Positions 37,577 to 49,241 of a stretch of 64,000 bases of DNA are shown here, one piece after another. Location of the stretch: contig NZ_MKSQ01000014.1 in NCBI RefSeq assembly GCF_001898115.1, forward strand, positions 196,109-260,108. Direction: 5' to 3'. The position numbers were made by a program, and so were the translations under genes. The notes beneath the pieces were generated by a model. The model ran no database searches, was not told the DNA's origin, and saw nothing but the letters and a program-made list of their open reading frames with translations. This DNA comes from Allobosea sp. 67-29. Its GTDB lineage: Bacteria; Pseudomonadota; Alphaproteobacteria; Rhizobiales; Beijerinckiaceae. Numbering within the stretch: the stretch's first letter is position 1; every line of letters begins with the position of its first letter.

Positions 37577-37879
37577 ATGAACCTGACACCGCGCGAGAAG
37601 GATAAGCTCCTGATCTCCATGGCAGCCATGGTGGCCCGGCGCCGGCTCGAGCGCGGCGTGAAGCTCAACCATCCCGAGGCCATCGCCCTGATCTCCGATT
37701 TCGTCGTCGAAGGCGCGCGCGATGGCCGCAGCGTCGCCGATCTGATGGAGGCCGGCGCCCATGTCGTCAGCCGCGCGCAGGTCATGGAAGGCGTTGCCGA
37801 GATGATCCACGACGTGCAGGTCGAGGCCACTTTCCCAGACGGCACCAAGCTCGTCACCGTCCACGAACCGATCCGTTGA
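37577..37879 (+). CDS. ureA: Urease subunit gamma
   Basis: A 100-residue urease gamma chain beginning [35 protein letters not shown], the exact family pattern. It is encoded separately from beta, as usual in bacteria other than Helicobacter. It packs against UreB and UreC in the (alpha-beta-gamma)3 enzyme that hydrolyses urea to ammonia and carbamate. It starts 11 bases after ureD. Confidence 0.98.
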   Translation: MNLTPREKDKLLISMAAMVARRRLERGVKLNHPEAIALISDFVVEGARDGRSVADLMEAGAHVVSRAQVMEGVAEMIHDVQVEATFPDGTKLVTVHEPIR

Positions 37880-37900
37880 GCGCGCAAGCCGGAGGCTGCC

Positions 37901-38482
37901 ATGAAGAGACTGTCCCTCGCCCTGATCCTGAGCGTCGGCGCCGCGAGCCCGGCCTTCGCCCATCTCAACCCGGCCGAGCACGGCTCGTTCGCCGCCGGCT
38001 TCTCGCATCCGCTCTTCGGCGCGGACCATATCCTTGCGATGGTCGGCGTCGGCCTCTGGGCCTTCCTCGTTGGCGGGCGCGCCATTTGGATGATTCCAAC
38101 CGCCTTCGTCGTCACGATGATGCTCGGCTTCGCCGCGGCGCTCGCCGGCATCGGCCTGCCTTTCGTGGAGCCGACCATCGCGGCCTCGATCGTGGTTCTC
38201 GGCCTGCTGGCGCTGGTCGCGCTTCAGGTTCCGGTCGTCGTCGGTATGGCCGTGGTCGGCTTCTTCGCGCTGTTCCACGGCTATGCGCATGGGGGCGAGA
38301 TGGGCGAGGCGACGAGCCTGTCCTTCATGATCGGATTCGCGATGGCGACGGCCTTGCTGCATGCGGTCGGCATCGGCATCGGCCTTGCCGGCAACGCGCT
38401 CTCGCATCGCGGCCGGATCGCGGCGCGCATCGCCGGTGGCCTGACCGCGCTCGGCGGGCTTTGGCTGGTCGCGGGAGCCTGA
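37901..38482 (+). CDS. ureJ: HupE/UreJ family membrane protein, probable nickel permease
   Basis: A 193-residue membrane protein with a cleavable signal peptide (about 1-20, ending SPAFAH) and about six spans. The His-rich family motif [20 protein letters not shown] follows (about 38-57), and [14 protein letters not shown] carries further histidines. HupE/UreJ proteins import Ni2+ for hydrogenase or urease. Its position between ureA and ureB, 21 bases after ureA and 4 before ureB, ties it to nickel supply for this urease. Confidence 0.93.
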   Translation: MKRLSLALILSVGAASPAFAHLNPAEHGSFAAGFSHPLFGADHILAMVGVGLWAFLVGGRAIWMIPTAFVVTMMLGFAAALAGIGLPFVEPTIAASIVVLGLLALVALQVPVVVGMAVVGFFALFHGYAHGGEMGEATSLSFMIGFAMATALLHAVGIGIGLAGNALSHRGRIAARIAGGLTALGGLWLVAGA

Positions 38483-38486
38483 TCGC

Positions 38487-38791
38487 ATGATTCCCGGAGA
38501 GGTCTTTCCCGCCGAAGGCGACATCGTCCTCAACGAGGGCGCGCAGCAGGTCACGCTGCTCGTCGCCAATACCGGCGACCGACCGATCCAGGTCGGCTCG
38601 CACTACCATTTCTTCGAGACCAACGACGCGCTCGATTTCGACCGCACTGCCGCCCGCGGCATGCGGCTCGACATCGCTGCCGGCACGGCCGTTCGGTTCG
38701 AGCCCGGCCAACAGCGCGAGGTTCGCCTCGTGCCGTTCGGCGGGGCACGCGCCGTCTACGGCTTCCAGCAGAAGGTGATGGGGAAACTCTG

Positions 38792-38792
<1 letters not shown>
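38487..38792 (+). CDS. ureB: Urease subunit beta
   Basis: A 101-residue beta chain starting [20 protein letters not shown] and containing [24 protein letters not shown], the family fingerprint. It is structural in the urease heterotrimer. Its stop codon shares its last A with the ATG of ureC, so translation of the two is coupled. Confidence 0.98.
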
Positions 38793-40504
<1,712 letters not shown>

Positions 40505-40512
40505 GGCCTCAC

Positions 40513-41013
40513 ATGCTCCGCGCCATTTCCCATAGCCACGGCGGAGGCGACAAGCCCGTCGGCACGCTCCGGCTCGACCATGCCGCCCGGCATCTGCGTC
40601 GCAAGCTCGTCACCACCGATCAGGGTGAGGAGATCATGGTCGATCTGCCCGAGCCCGTGCTCTTCGCCGATGGGGACAGGCTCGTGCTCGACGATGGCCG
40701 CGCCGTCGCGATCGTTGCTGCCGAGGAGGAGCTCTACGAGGTGCTGCCGGGTACATGCCCGTTGCGCCATCTCGCCTGGCATCTCGGCAACCGCCATCTG
40801 CCGGCGCAGATCGACGAAACCCGCATCCTGATCCAGCGCGACCACGTCATCCGGGCGATGCTCGAAGGGCTCGGCGCCTCCGTGCGCGAGGTCGTGGCGC
40901 GCTTCCAACCGGTGCACGGCGCCTATCACGCACATGGGCACGATCACGGGCACGGCCATGCTCATCATCACGATCATAGCCATGGGCACGGCCATCACCA
41001 CCACCATGACTGA
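40513..41013 (+). CDS. ureE: Urease accessory protein UreE, His-tailed nickel metallochaperone
   Basis: A 166-residue nickel chaperone. The folded part (1-135) ends with the family segment DHVIRAMLEGLGA, and the tail (about 136-166) is a run of His, Asp and Gly with at least 16 histidines, able to store several nickel ions as in Klebsiella UreE. It hands nickel to UreG. The last eight bases overlap the start of ureF, whose reading frame stays open through the His-tail region. Confidence 0.95.
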   Translation: MLRAISHSHGGGDKPVGTLRLDHAARHLRRKLVTTDQGEEIMVDLPEPVLFADGDRLVLDDGRAVAIVAAEEELYEVLPGTCPLRHLAWHLGNRHLPAQIDETRILIQRDHVIRAMLEGLGASVREVVARFQPVHGAYHAHGHDHGHGHAHHHDHSHGHGHHHHHD

Positions 41014-41664
41014 GGCTGCCACTCTCGCGCGCCTGATGACATGGCTCTCCCCGGCCTTTCCGGTTGGCGCCTTCGCCTATAGCCATGGGCTGGAGCGGGC
41101 GATCCATGACGGGCTGATCCGGACTCGCTCAGACTTGCGCGAATGGCTGGAGGCGCTGCTGGAGCAGGGCTCGGCCTGGAATGACGCCGTCTTGCTGGCC
41201 GAATCCTGGCGCAAGACCAGCGCGGGCGATGACATTGCAGGCGTCGCGGAACTGGCCGAAGCGATGTCCGGTTCGCGCGAGCGCCACATGGAAACGACGC
41301 TGCAAGGCGGTGCCTTCGTCGAGGCGATGTCGGCCTGGAGCGGAGAGCCGTCAAGCGGGGAGGAGCGGCCGATCGCTTATCCCGCGGCCGTCGGCGCGGC
41401 CGCTGCACGCCATGGCGTCGCGCTGGAAGATGCGCTCACCGCCTATCTCCACGCCTTCGCCTCGAATCTCGTCCAGGCCTGCGTGCGGCTGGTACCGCTC
41501 GGCCAGCGCGACGGAGTCGCGACGCTCGCGGCGCTGGAGCCGGTCGTCCTGCGGACGGCCCGGCGTGCCGCCGACTCGACGCTCGACGATCTCGGCTCCT
41601 GCACCATCCGCGCCGACATCCTGTCGATGAACCACGAAACACAGTACTCAAGGGTCTTTCGCTC

Positions 41665-41668
<4 letters not shown>
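41006..41668 (+). CDS. ureF: Urease accessory protein UreF
   Basis: A 220-residue all-helical UreF. It begins [30 protein letters not shown], the family signature, and has [19 protein letters not shown] near residue 165. UreF links UreD to the GTPase UreG and gates GTP hydrolysis during nickel insertion. The ATG at 41006 lies inside the last codons of ureE; upstream in-frame starts would only translate the antisense-like frame of the His tail and were rejected. Its stop overlaps the GTG of ureG. Confidence 0.95.
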
Positions 41669-42282
<614 letters not shown>

Positions 42283-42341
42283 CCCCGGCGGGCGCCGGGC
42301 CAGAACCTGTGACGCCTGCCGCATTCGGTGGCTGCTGAGGA

Positions 42342-43157
42342 TCAATCGTCGCGTTTTCCGAGGAGCTGCGAAACGGCCAGCAGCAGCGACGTCATCACGA
42401 TCATGATCGTCGAGATCGCCGCGATGGTCGGATCGATCTGGTCCCGCAGCGCCAGGAACATCATGCGGGTCAGCGTCGCGTTGTCGCCGCCGGAGACGAA
42501 CAGGGCGATCACCACCTCGTCGAAGGAGGTCAGGAAGGCCAGCACCGCGGAGGTAACGATCGCGAAGCCGATCTGCGGCACCGTTACCCGCAGGAACGCC
42601 TGCGTACGCGTGGCGCCGAGGCTGCGTGCAACCCGTTCCTGGTCGAGATCGAAGCTCTTCAGCGCGGAGCCGACGATCATCATCACGATCGGCACCGCCA
42701 GCATTGTATGGGCCAGCACGATGCCGAGAAACGAATTCACCATCTTCAGTTGCACATAGGCGTAGAACAGCGCGATGCCGACGAGAATGACCGGTACGAT
42801 CGTCGGGGTCAGCAGAGCCAGGATCGCGATTCCGGCGAAGCGGAGCCGCGAGGCATGCAGCCCGTAGGCCGCCAGGGTCCCGAGCGGTGTCGCCAGCAGC
42901 GCCGTGCAGAAGCCGGCCTTGAAGGACGTCGCCGTCGCCGCCATCCAGCTCGGAGACGCAAAATAGGCCTCGTACCAGCGCAGCGACCATTCCCGCGGCG
43001 GGAACTCCAGGTACTGCGACTGGGAGAACGACATCGGGATGACGATCAGCGTCGGCAGCGCCAGGAAGGCGAGCACCAGCACGCCGAGCGCGTACAGCCA
43101 GAGCCGCGCGCGATGGCTGATCTGCGTATCGCTCGCGGGACGGTCGAGCCAGCCCAT
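42342..43157 (-). CDS. ABC transporter permease, PotC-like
   Basis: A 271-residue inner-membrane permease with six spans and the binding-protein-dependent transport EAA-type loop (ERVARSLGATRTQAFLRVTVPQIGFA). Similarity is to PotC/PotI of spermidine/putrescine-type importers. It is the last gene of a four-gene importer operon (binding protein, ATPase, permease B, permease C) and begins one base after the stop of the preceding permease. Start ATG 43157 excludes an N-terminal extension into the upstream gene. Confidence 0.92.
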   Translation of the reverse strand: MGWLDRPASDTQISHRARLWLYALGVLVLAFLALPTLIVIPMSFSQSQYLEFPPREWSLRWYEAYFASPSWMAATATSFKAGFCTALLATPLGTLAAYGLHASRLRFAGIAILALLTPTIVPVILVGIALFYAYVQLKMVNSFLGIVLAHTMLAVPIVMMIVGSALKSFDLDQERVARSLGATRTQAFLRVTVPQIGFAIVTSAVLAFLTSFDEVVIALFVSGGDNATLTRMMFLALRDQIDPTIAAISTIMIVMTSLLLAVSQLLGKRDD

Positions 43158-43158
43158 C

Positions 43159-44073
43159 TCAGTGCCCCGTCCCGAACAGGTCGGCACCGCGCGACAGCCG
43201 CGCCGCCAGCACCAGCACGACCAGCGTGATCACCAGCAGCACGACACCGAGCGCACTGGCTGCGCCCCAGTTGAAGAACAGCTCGATGTCGTTGGCGATG
43301 CGGTTGGAGACCATCGTCACCTTGCCGCCGCCGAGCATCGCAGGCGTGACGTAGAAGCCGAGGCAAAGCACGAAGACCAGCGAGGCGCCGGCCGTCAGTC
43401 CGGGCAGGGAGAGCGGAAAGAACACCGTCCGGAAGCCGTGTGCCGGCGTCGAGCCGAGGCTCGCTGCGGCGCGCAGCAGGTTGCGGTCGATCGCGCGCAT
43501 CGTCCCGTAGAGCGGCAGCACCAGGAAGGGCAGCATGATGTGAACCATGCCGACCAGCGTTCCGCCGGTATTGTGTACGAGTTGCAGCGGCTCGCTCCAC
43601 AGGCCGAGCTTCATGCCCCAGCTGTTCACCAGCCCGCTGCGTTGGAGCAGCACCAGCCATGCATAGGTGCGCACCAGCAGCGAGGTCCAGAACGGCAGGA
43701 GCACCGCGATCATGCAGAGATTGGCGATTCTTCGCGGCAGCTGCGACAGGAAATAGGCCAGCGGATAGCCGAGAAGGATGCAGATCGCGGTGGTCGCCAG
43801 GCTGATCTCGAACGTGGTGACGAAGGTGCGGGTATAGGACGGCTCGGCGAGCATCCTCCGGTAATTCGCCAGGCTGAGCGCTCCGCCGTCGTCCAGGAAC
43901 GACAGGCTGAACAGCCAACCCACGGGCAGCAGCATGGTCACGGCGACCAGCAGGAGCGCGGGTGCGGCAAGCCCGGCGAGGCCCAGGCGCTCGCGCCAGT
44001 GGTCACGCCGCAGGGCGGCTGCGTGGAAATCGCCCGCCGGGCCGGCCGCAGCGTGAATGCTGCCGGCTGTCAT
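43159..44073 (-). CDS. ABC transporter permease, PotB-like
   Basis: A 304-residue permease with six spans and an EAA-type loop at about 225-245 (NLLRAAASLGSTPAHGFRTVFFPLSLPG). It resembles PotB/PotH permeases. The N-terminal 35 residues are cytosolic. The start overlaps the stop of the ATPase gene by four bases (ATGA), so the operon is translationally coupled. With the PotC-like partner it forms the channel for the substrate brought by the binding protein. Confidence 0.92.
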   Translation of the reverse strand: MTAGSIHAAAGPAGDFHAAALRRDHWRERLGLAGLAAPALLLVAVTMLLPVGWLFSLSFLDDGGALSLANYRRMLAEPSYTRTFVTTFEISLATTAICILLGYPLAYFLSQLPRRIANLCMIAVLLPFWTSLLVRTYAWLVLLQRSGLVNSWGMKLGLWSEPLQLVHNTGGTLVGMVHIMLPFLVLPLYGTMRAIDRNLLRAAASLGSTPAHGFRTVFFPLSLPGLTAGASLVFVLCLGFYVTPAMLGGGKVTMVSNRIANDIELFFNWGAASALGVVLLVITLVVLVLAARLSRGADLFGTGH

Positions 44074-45212
44074 TGGACCTGCCCCGGCTCGTCGGCGAGG
44101 AGCACCGTGTCGGCGATCGCGATGCCGATCCGGACGGGCTCTCCCGGCCGTATGGCTCCGGCATCGCCGCTGCGCGTGGTCTGCCGCACCGTCACGGGGC
44201 TGCCATCGTCCAGCACGGCCTGAAGCAGCAAGGTGTCGCCCTGGTAGATGACGCCGGTTACGCGGCCTTCGAAGCAGTTCATGCCCGCGCCTTCGCCCGT
44301 AGCCAGCAGGCGCAGCCGTTCCGGCCGCAACACCAGGGTGCAGCGGCGGCCGTGAGGCGGTGGCAGGCGAGGGGAGATCACCGTCGCGCCGGCCGCGCGG
44401 CAGATGCCGTCCGCCACCTCGACGTCCAGAAAGGAGGATTCGCCGATGAATTCCGCGACGAACCGGCTGCCGGGTTCGTCATAGATCGCGCGCGGCGTGT
44501 CGATGCGGGCGATCCGGCCCCGGTCGAGGACGGCGATGCGGTCCGACATCGTCAGCGCTTCGCGCTGGTCATGCGTGACATAGACCGTCGTGGTGCCGAG
44601 GCGCTCGTGAAGCTGGCGCAGTTCGATCTGCATCCGCTCCCGCAATTGCTTGTCGAGGGCCGAGAGCGGCTCATCCATCAGGATGATGCGCGGTTCGAAG
44701 ACGATCGCGCGGGCAAGCGCGACGCGCTGGCGCTGCCCGCCGGAGAGCTGGTCGATGCGGCGGCGCCCGAAGCCGCCGAGCTGGAACATCTCCAGTGCCG
44801 CCTCGACCCGTCGTGCGATCTCGCCGGCCGGCACCCGCCGCAGCCTGAGCGGAAAGCCGACATTGCTCGCGACATCCATATGCGGGAACAGCGCGTAGTT
44901 CTGGAAGACCATGCCGATCTCGCGCTTGTGCGGCGCCAGCCGGACGACCTCGCTGTCGCCGAAGCGGATGCTGCCCCTGTCGGGCCGCAGGAAGCCGGCG
45001 ATCGCCATGAGCAGCGTGGTCTTGCCCGAGCCGGAAGGGCCCAACAGGGTCAGAAACTCCCCGGGGCGCACATCGAGGTCGATTCCGTCGAGCACCGGCA
45101 GGGCGCCGTACGCCTTGCTCAGCTGCCGGATCGCGATCGGCAGCGCCTTCTCGGTCCCGGCAGCGGCGGCGGTCGACGCCGCCGGCCGCTGGTGATCGGC
45201 AGCCAGGTTCAT
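44070..45212 (-). CDS. ABC transporter ATP-binding protein, PotA-like
   Basis: A 380-residue ATPase of the PotA/FbpC class with a C-terminal TOBE domain. Walker A is GPSGSGKTT (about 59-67), the signature is LSGGQRQRVALARA, Walker B is IILMDEPLSALD and the switch His is in VYVTHDQREAL. The TOBE regulatory part starts near residue 300. Its ATG overlaps the end of the binding-protein gene by four bases. Confidence 0.94.
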   Translation of the reverse strand: MNLAADHQRPAASTAAAAGTEKALPIAIRQLSKAYGALPVLDGIDLDVRPGEFLTLLGPSGSGKTTLLMAIAGFLRPDRGSIRFGDSEVVRLAPHKREIGMVFQNYALFPHMDVASNVGFPLRLRRVPAGEIARRVEAALEMFQLGGFGRRRIDQLSGGQRQRVALARAIVFEPRIILMDEPLSALDKQLRERMQIELRQLHERLGTTTVYVTHDQREALTMSDRIAVLDRGRIARIDTPRAIYDEPGSRFVAEFIGESSFLDVEVADGICRAAGATVISPRLPPPHGRRCTLVLRPERLRLLATGEGAGMNCFEGRVTGVIYQGDTLLLQAVLDDGSPVTVRQTTRSGDAGAIRPGEPVRIGIAIADTVLLADEPGQVQ

Positions 45213-46270
45213 TCGGTCAGCATGTTCTGGTAGGCGGCCGAAGCCTGGGCTTCGAATTTTATGTACCAGTCCAGATCGATCGGCAGCTGCTTGCGGGCAT
45301 TGTCGGGGTGGGACGGCAGCGTCTTGGCATAAGCCGCGTCGATCGCGCCGCCGTCATAGGCTTTCTTGTTGGTCGGGCCGTAGGTGATGTACTTGGTGAA
45401 CTCGGCCTGGTATTGCGGCTTGCTGATCTCCGCCAGGAACTTCATCGCGAGATCCTTGTGGGGCGCGCCCTTGGGCACTGCGAAACAGTCATAGTCGAGC
45501 AGCCCCTGATTGAAGGTATAGGCGACCTTGGCGCCATCCTTCGCGGCGACGTCGAAGCGACCGTTCCAGCCGGTGATCATATCGACCTCGCCGTCCTTCA
45601 TCAGCTGCGCGTGCTGCGCGCCTGAGCTCCACCAGACCGCGATGTTCGGCTTCAACTCGCGGATCTTCTTGATCGCACGCTCGATGCCGCCGGGCTGGGA
45701 TAGCACCTCGTAGACCTTGTCGGCCGGTACGCCATCCGCCATCAGGGCGGGTTCCAGGGCGCCCGCGACGCTCTTGCGGTAGGAACGCTTGCCCGGAAAT
45801 TTCTTCACATCCCAGAAGTCGGCCCAGCTCTGGGGGCCGTTCTGGCCATATGTCTTGGTATTCCAGGCCATCACGGTCGAGAAGACATCGCCTCCGACGC
45901 AGTAGTCCTGCGCGGTTCCCGGCAGGAAGCTGGACGTGTCGATGACCTTGTAGTCGAGCTTCTCGAGGATACCCTCGGCTCCGGCTCGCGCCGCGCTGCC
46001 GGAACCGCTGGCGACAACATCCCAGGTCACTGCACCGGCCTTCACCTTCAGGCGCAAATCCGCGATGCTGCTGTAGGTCTCTTCCTTGATCTTGATGCCC
46101 AGCGCCTTGGCGGCCGGCTGGAAGAGCGCCTTGCTCTGCCCCTCCTGATAGGACCCGCCGAAGGAGACGACGGTCAGTTCCTGCGCCCAGGCGGGCGCGG
46201 CGCTCAACAGGCCTAGGCCTATGACCAGGGCAAGGGCCGGTCTCGTCGGCATGGTCGGCTGGCTCGGCAT
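45209..46270 (-). CDS. Extracellular solute-binding protein, PotD/spermidine type
   Basis: A 353-residue periplasmic binding protein with a Sec signal (cleavage near AWAQ, residue 29). The N-terminal mature part ELTVVSFGGSYQEGQSKALFQPAAKALGIKIKEE is typical of the polyamine/opine-like cluster of type 2 binding proteins. The ligand is probably a cationic amine, but polyamine-type proteins also bind aminophosphonate, mannopine or choline-like compounds. A second ATG at 46252 gives a shorter signal peptide. A MocR-type operator-like site lies about 100 bases upstream. Confidence 0.9.
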   Translation of the reverse strand: MPSQPTMPTRPALALVIGLGLLSAAPAWAQELTVVSFGGSYQEGQSKALFQPAAKALGIKIKEETYSSIADLRLKVKAGAVTWDVVASGSGSAARAGAEGILEKLDYKVIDTSSFLPGTAQDYCVGGDVFSTVMAWNTKTYGQNGPQSWADFWDVKKFPGKRSYRKSVAGALEPALMADGVPADKVYEVLSQPGGIERAIKKIRELKPNIAVWWSSGAQHAQLMKDGEVDMITGWNGRFDVAAKDGAKVAYTFNQGLLDYDCFAVPKGAPHKDLAMKFLAEISKPQYQAEFTKYITYGPTNKKAYDGGAIDAAYAKTLPSHPDNARKQLPIDLDWYIKFEAQASAAYQNMLTE

Positions 46271-46372
46271 TCTCGGTACTCCTGTTCGGACGATGCGTTC
46301 CCTTGGCGATGTCCGTGCGGTTGGCCGGTCTTGCCGGCGTCCGCGCTGCCCGCCTCAAGCAGAATTTGATGA

Positions 46373-46400
46373 AATTGGTCTGGCCATAAGGTCCACTCTG
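46373..46400. promoter_or_regulatory. Shared operator-like site A, upstream of the importer operon
   Basis: The site reads AATTGGTCTG, five bases, AAGGTCCA, one base, TCT, and matches 22 of 27 positions with the site next to mocR (50419-50446). A further ATTGGTC / GACCAAT inverted repeat (46374-46380 and 46413-46419) flanks it. It is probably the binding site of the MocR-type regulator. Confidence 0.7.
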
Positions 46401-46427
46401 AGAATTGGAGGCGACCAATCCGACAGG

Positions 46428-47726
46428 TCAGCGCGCCAGCCGGTCGCGCCAGCTGTAGTAGAGGACCGACGGTGCGAGGAACCAGGGGTTGCCGCTGTAG
46501 AAGGGCCGCGTCTGGAAGGGCAGCCCATCGAAGGCTGTCTTGCCTTCCGCGAGGCCGAGCACCTGCTGGCCGAGCCGCATGCCGAGATAGCTCGCCATGC
46601 CGACGCCCGAGCCGCAATAGCCCATGGCGTAATGCATGCCGTCGTGCCGGCCGACATGCATCAGCTCGTCGAAGCTGTAGGCGACGAGGCCGCACCAGGA
46701 ATGGCTGATCTTGCGGCCTGCGAGTTCCGGGAAGATCCGGCTCATCGCGGCGTGCAGCAGCGGCCCGCTGCGGCGCGGATCGGTCTCGCTCAGCGAGACG
46801 CGACCACCGAACAGGATGCGGCGCCGGTCCGGCGAGGCGCGGTAGTAATAGACCACCTTGCGGGTGTCGCTGACGATGCGGTTCTTCGGGATCAGCCTGT
46901 CGACCAGTTCCGGCTCCAGCGCCTCGGTCGCGATGACATAGCTGCCGATCGGGATGACACGGCGGCTCAGCCAGCCGGTCAACGGCCCGGTGTAGCCATT
47001 GGTAGCGATGACGACGTCGCGGGTGCGGATCGTGCCGCGCGGCATCTGGACGAGAAAGTCCTGCCCGATGCGCTCGATGCCCGTCGCCGGGCAATGCGGC
47101 ACGAGTTCCGCACCGGCCGCAACGACGCGCTGCAACAGGCCCTGATGGTAACGGGCGGGATTGATCGAGGCATGGCTCTCGTAGACGACGCCGCCATGGT
47201 AGAGATCGGAGCCGATCTCGCTGCGCTGCTGGGAACGCGGCACGACATGGCAGGCGACTTCCAGCCCCTTCGGCTGGGTTCCGACGCTGCGGGCCAGCTC
47301 CTCGTATCTGCCCGGCGCATGCGCCGCGTGGAAGCGGCCGACGACGCCGAAATCGCAGTCGATCTGCTCGTCGCGGACGAAATCGCCGATGTAGCGCAGC
47401 GAGTTCCGGCCTTCCTGCATGATTGCGAAGGCGCTCTCGCGGCCATGGCGGCGGGCGAGCTCATCGAAGCCCGGCTTTACGCTGGTCGAGATCTGGCCGC
47501 CATTGCGGGTGCTGCAGCCGAAGCCTGCCGCCTCGGCATCGAGGACCACGGTATGGCGCCCACCGCGCGCCGTCTGCAGCGCCGCCTGCAGGCCGGTATA
47601 GCCGGAGCCGACGACGACAACCTCAGCCTGCGGAGGTGGATCATTGCGCGGCAGGTCCGGCCGGGGCACCGCGTCCCACCAATAGGGCGCGGCCTTGAAA
47701 TCATTGGCGAACAGATCGCTCGGCAT
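46428..47726 (-). CDS. FAD-dependent oxidoreductase, PuuB/DAO family
   Basis: A 432-residue DAO-fold flavoenzyme. The dinucleotide motif VVVVGSGYTGLQAALQTARGG lies at about 35-55, and GCSTRNGGQIS is the second flavin contact typical of gamma-glutamylputrescine oxidoreductase (PuuB/OrdL) relatives. Such enzymes oxidise amines or N-methyl groups, releasing an aldehyde and H2O2 or reducing an electron carrier. It begins 21 bases after the aldehyde dehydrogenase stop, in the enolase-ALDH-FAD operon, so the ALDH may take its product. Substrate is inferred only. Confidence 0.9.
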   Translation of the reverse strand: MPSDLFANDFKAAPYWWDAVPRPDLPRNDPPPQAEVVVVGSGYTGLQAALQTARGGRHTVVLDAEAAGFGCSTRNGGQISTSVKPGFDELARRHGRESAFAIMQEGRNSLRYIGDFVRDEQIDCDFGVVGRFHAAHAPGRYEELARSVGTQPKGLEVACHVVPRSQQRSEIGSDLYHGGVVYESHASINPARYHQGLLQRVVAAGAELVPHCPATGIERIGQDFLVQMPRGTIRTRDVVIATNGYTGPLTGWLSRRVIPIGSYVIATEALEPELVDRLIPKNRIVSDTRKVVYYYRASPDRRRILFGGRVSLSETDPRRSGPLLHAAMSRIFPELAGRKISHSWCGLVAYSFDELMHVGRHDGMHYAMGYCGSGVGMASYLGMRLGQQVLGLAEGKTAFDGLPFQTRPFYSGNPWFLAPSVLYYSWRDRLAR

Positions 47727-47747
47727 CGTCTTGGTCGTCCCCCCGGA

Positions 47748-49241
47748 TCAGATCCGCGCCACCACACTCTTAAGCTTGCAGTAGGAGCGCAAGCCCGCCA
47801 TGCCCTTGGCGCGGCCGAAGCCGGATTTGCGGTTGCCGCCGAAGGGCATCGCGATGCCGCCCGCAAAGAACTCGTTGATGTAGACCTGCCCCGCATCGAC
47901 CGCCCGGGCGAAACGCCAGGCCTTGGCGTGATCGCGCGTATAGATGCCGGCAACAAGCGCGTAGGAGGTGGCGTTCGCGGCGACGACTGCCGCCTCGAAA
48001 TCGGGCATGACCTGCACTGTCAGCACCGGGCCGAAGATCTCCTCCTGCACCAGCGGATCGTCCGGCCCGGCAGCCAGCACGATGGTCGGTTGATAGAACC
48101 AGCCGCCGCCGCAATCCTCAGGCGGCACGACGGCACCACCAGTCAGGATGCGGTTGCCGGCGGCACGGGCGCGATCGACATGAGCTGCGACCCGCGCGAG
48201 CTGCGCGGGGGAATTGATCGGCCCGATGCCGGCATCGCCGAGGCCATGGCCCGGCCGCAGCGCCTGCGCGCCGGCGACGAGACGCTCAAGCAAGGGCTCG
48301 GCGATCGCCTCCTCGACGATCAGGCGTGAGCCGGCCGAGCAGATCTGCCCGGCATTCTCGAAGATCGCTTCCATGATCCCGGCCACCGCCGCGTCGAGAT
48401 CGCAATCCGCCAGCACCACGAGGGGCGACTTGCCGCCAAGTTCCAGCACGAGCCGGGTGACATGTTCGGCCGCGGCCCGCATCACGCGCTGCCCGGTGGC
48501 GACCGAGCCGGTGAAGGTGATGTGGTCGATGCCCGGATGGGCGACGAGCGCCGCTCCGGCCTCGGCGCCGGTGCCGGCGACGACATTGAGCACGCCTGCG
48601 GGCAACCCGGCCTCATGCAGCAATTCCGCCAGCATCAACGTGGTGAAGGGCGTCTGCTCGGCCGGCTTGACGACCAGCGTGCAGCCGGCCGCGAGCGCGG
48701 GGGCGATGCCGCGCGCCGCCGTCGAGAGCGGATAGTTCCAGGGCACGATCTGCGCGGCGACACCGACCGGCTCCTCGATCGTCAGCCCGATATGGTCGTG
48801 GCCCAGCGGCATGCTGTCGCCATGCAGCTTGTCGGCTGCCCCGGCGTAATAGGCGAAGGCCTTCACGACACCGCCGACATCGCCTTCGGCTTCCGCGAGG
48901 CGCTTGCCGGAATCGAGGGTCTCGACCACGGCGAAACGGGCGGCGCGCTCCGCGATCAGGCGGCTTGCCCGCATCAGGATGTCGCCACGCTGAGCCGGGC
49001 TCAGACGCGACCATGGGCCTGACAGCGCCGCGCGGGCGGCGGCGACCGCCCGGTCGATATCGGCGTCGTCGCCGGCCGCGACCGTGGCGAAGGCCTTGCC
49101 CCGGCCGGGATCGAAGCTCTCCATCCGCCGCGCGGACGCGGAATCGACGAAGTGCCCATCGATGAAATGCCCGCCCGGCAGGCCGGCGAGCGTGCCCGTC
49201 CTGACGGCCTCGGCGACGAGCTCGGCACGATCCAGGATCAC
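47748..49241 (-). CDS. Aldehyde dehydrogenase family protein (betaine/aminobutyraldehyde-like)
   Basis: A 497-residue NAD-dependent ALDH of the PuuC/BetB class. The oxyanion Asn is in VPWNYPLSTA, the general base Glu is in ELGGKSPLVV and the catalytic Cys is in NAGQICSAGSR. It oxidises aldehydes made by the FAD enzyme next in the operon. The start is a GTG (49239-49241) overlapping the stop of the enolase gene as GTGA; the long open frame further upstream is the shadow of that gene. Its broad substrate class cannot be narrowed from sequence. Confidence 0.93.
   Translation of the reverse strand: MILDRAELVAEAVRTGTLAGLPGGHFIDGHFVDSASARRMESFDPGRGKAFATVAAGDDADIDRAVAAARAALSGPWSRLSPAQRGDILMRASRLIAERAARFAVVETLDSGKRLAEAEGDVGGVVKAFAYYAGAADKLHGDSMPLGHDHIGLTIEEPVGVAAQIVPWNYPLSTAARGIAPALAAGCTLVVKPAEQTPFTTLMLAELLHEAGLPAGVLNVVAGTGAEAGAALVAHPGIDHITFTGSVATGQRVMRAAAEHVTRLVLELGGKSPLVVLADCDLDAAVAGIMEAIFENAGQICSAGSRLIVEEAIAEPLLERLVAGAQALRPGHGLGDAGIGPINSPAQLARVAAHVDRARAAGNRILTGGAVVPPEDCGGGWFYQPTIVLAAGPDDPLVQEEIFGPVLTVQVMPDFEAAVVAANATSYALVAGIYTRDHAKAWRFARAVDAGQVYINEFFAGGIAMPFGGNRKSGFGRAKGMAGLRSYCKLKSVVARI

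Noticed and set aside
46221-48329. A 702-residue open frame on the plus strand across the FAD oxidoreductase
   Set aside because: Antisense to the oxidoreductase and the ALDH, both of which have intact catalytic motifs.
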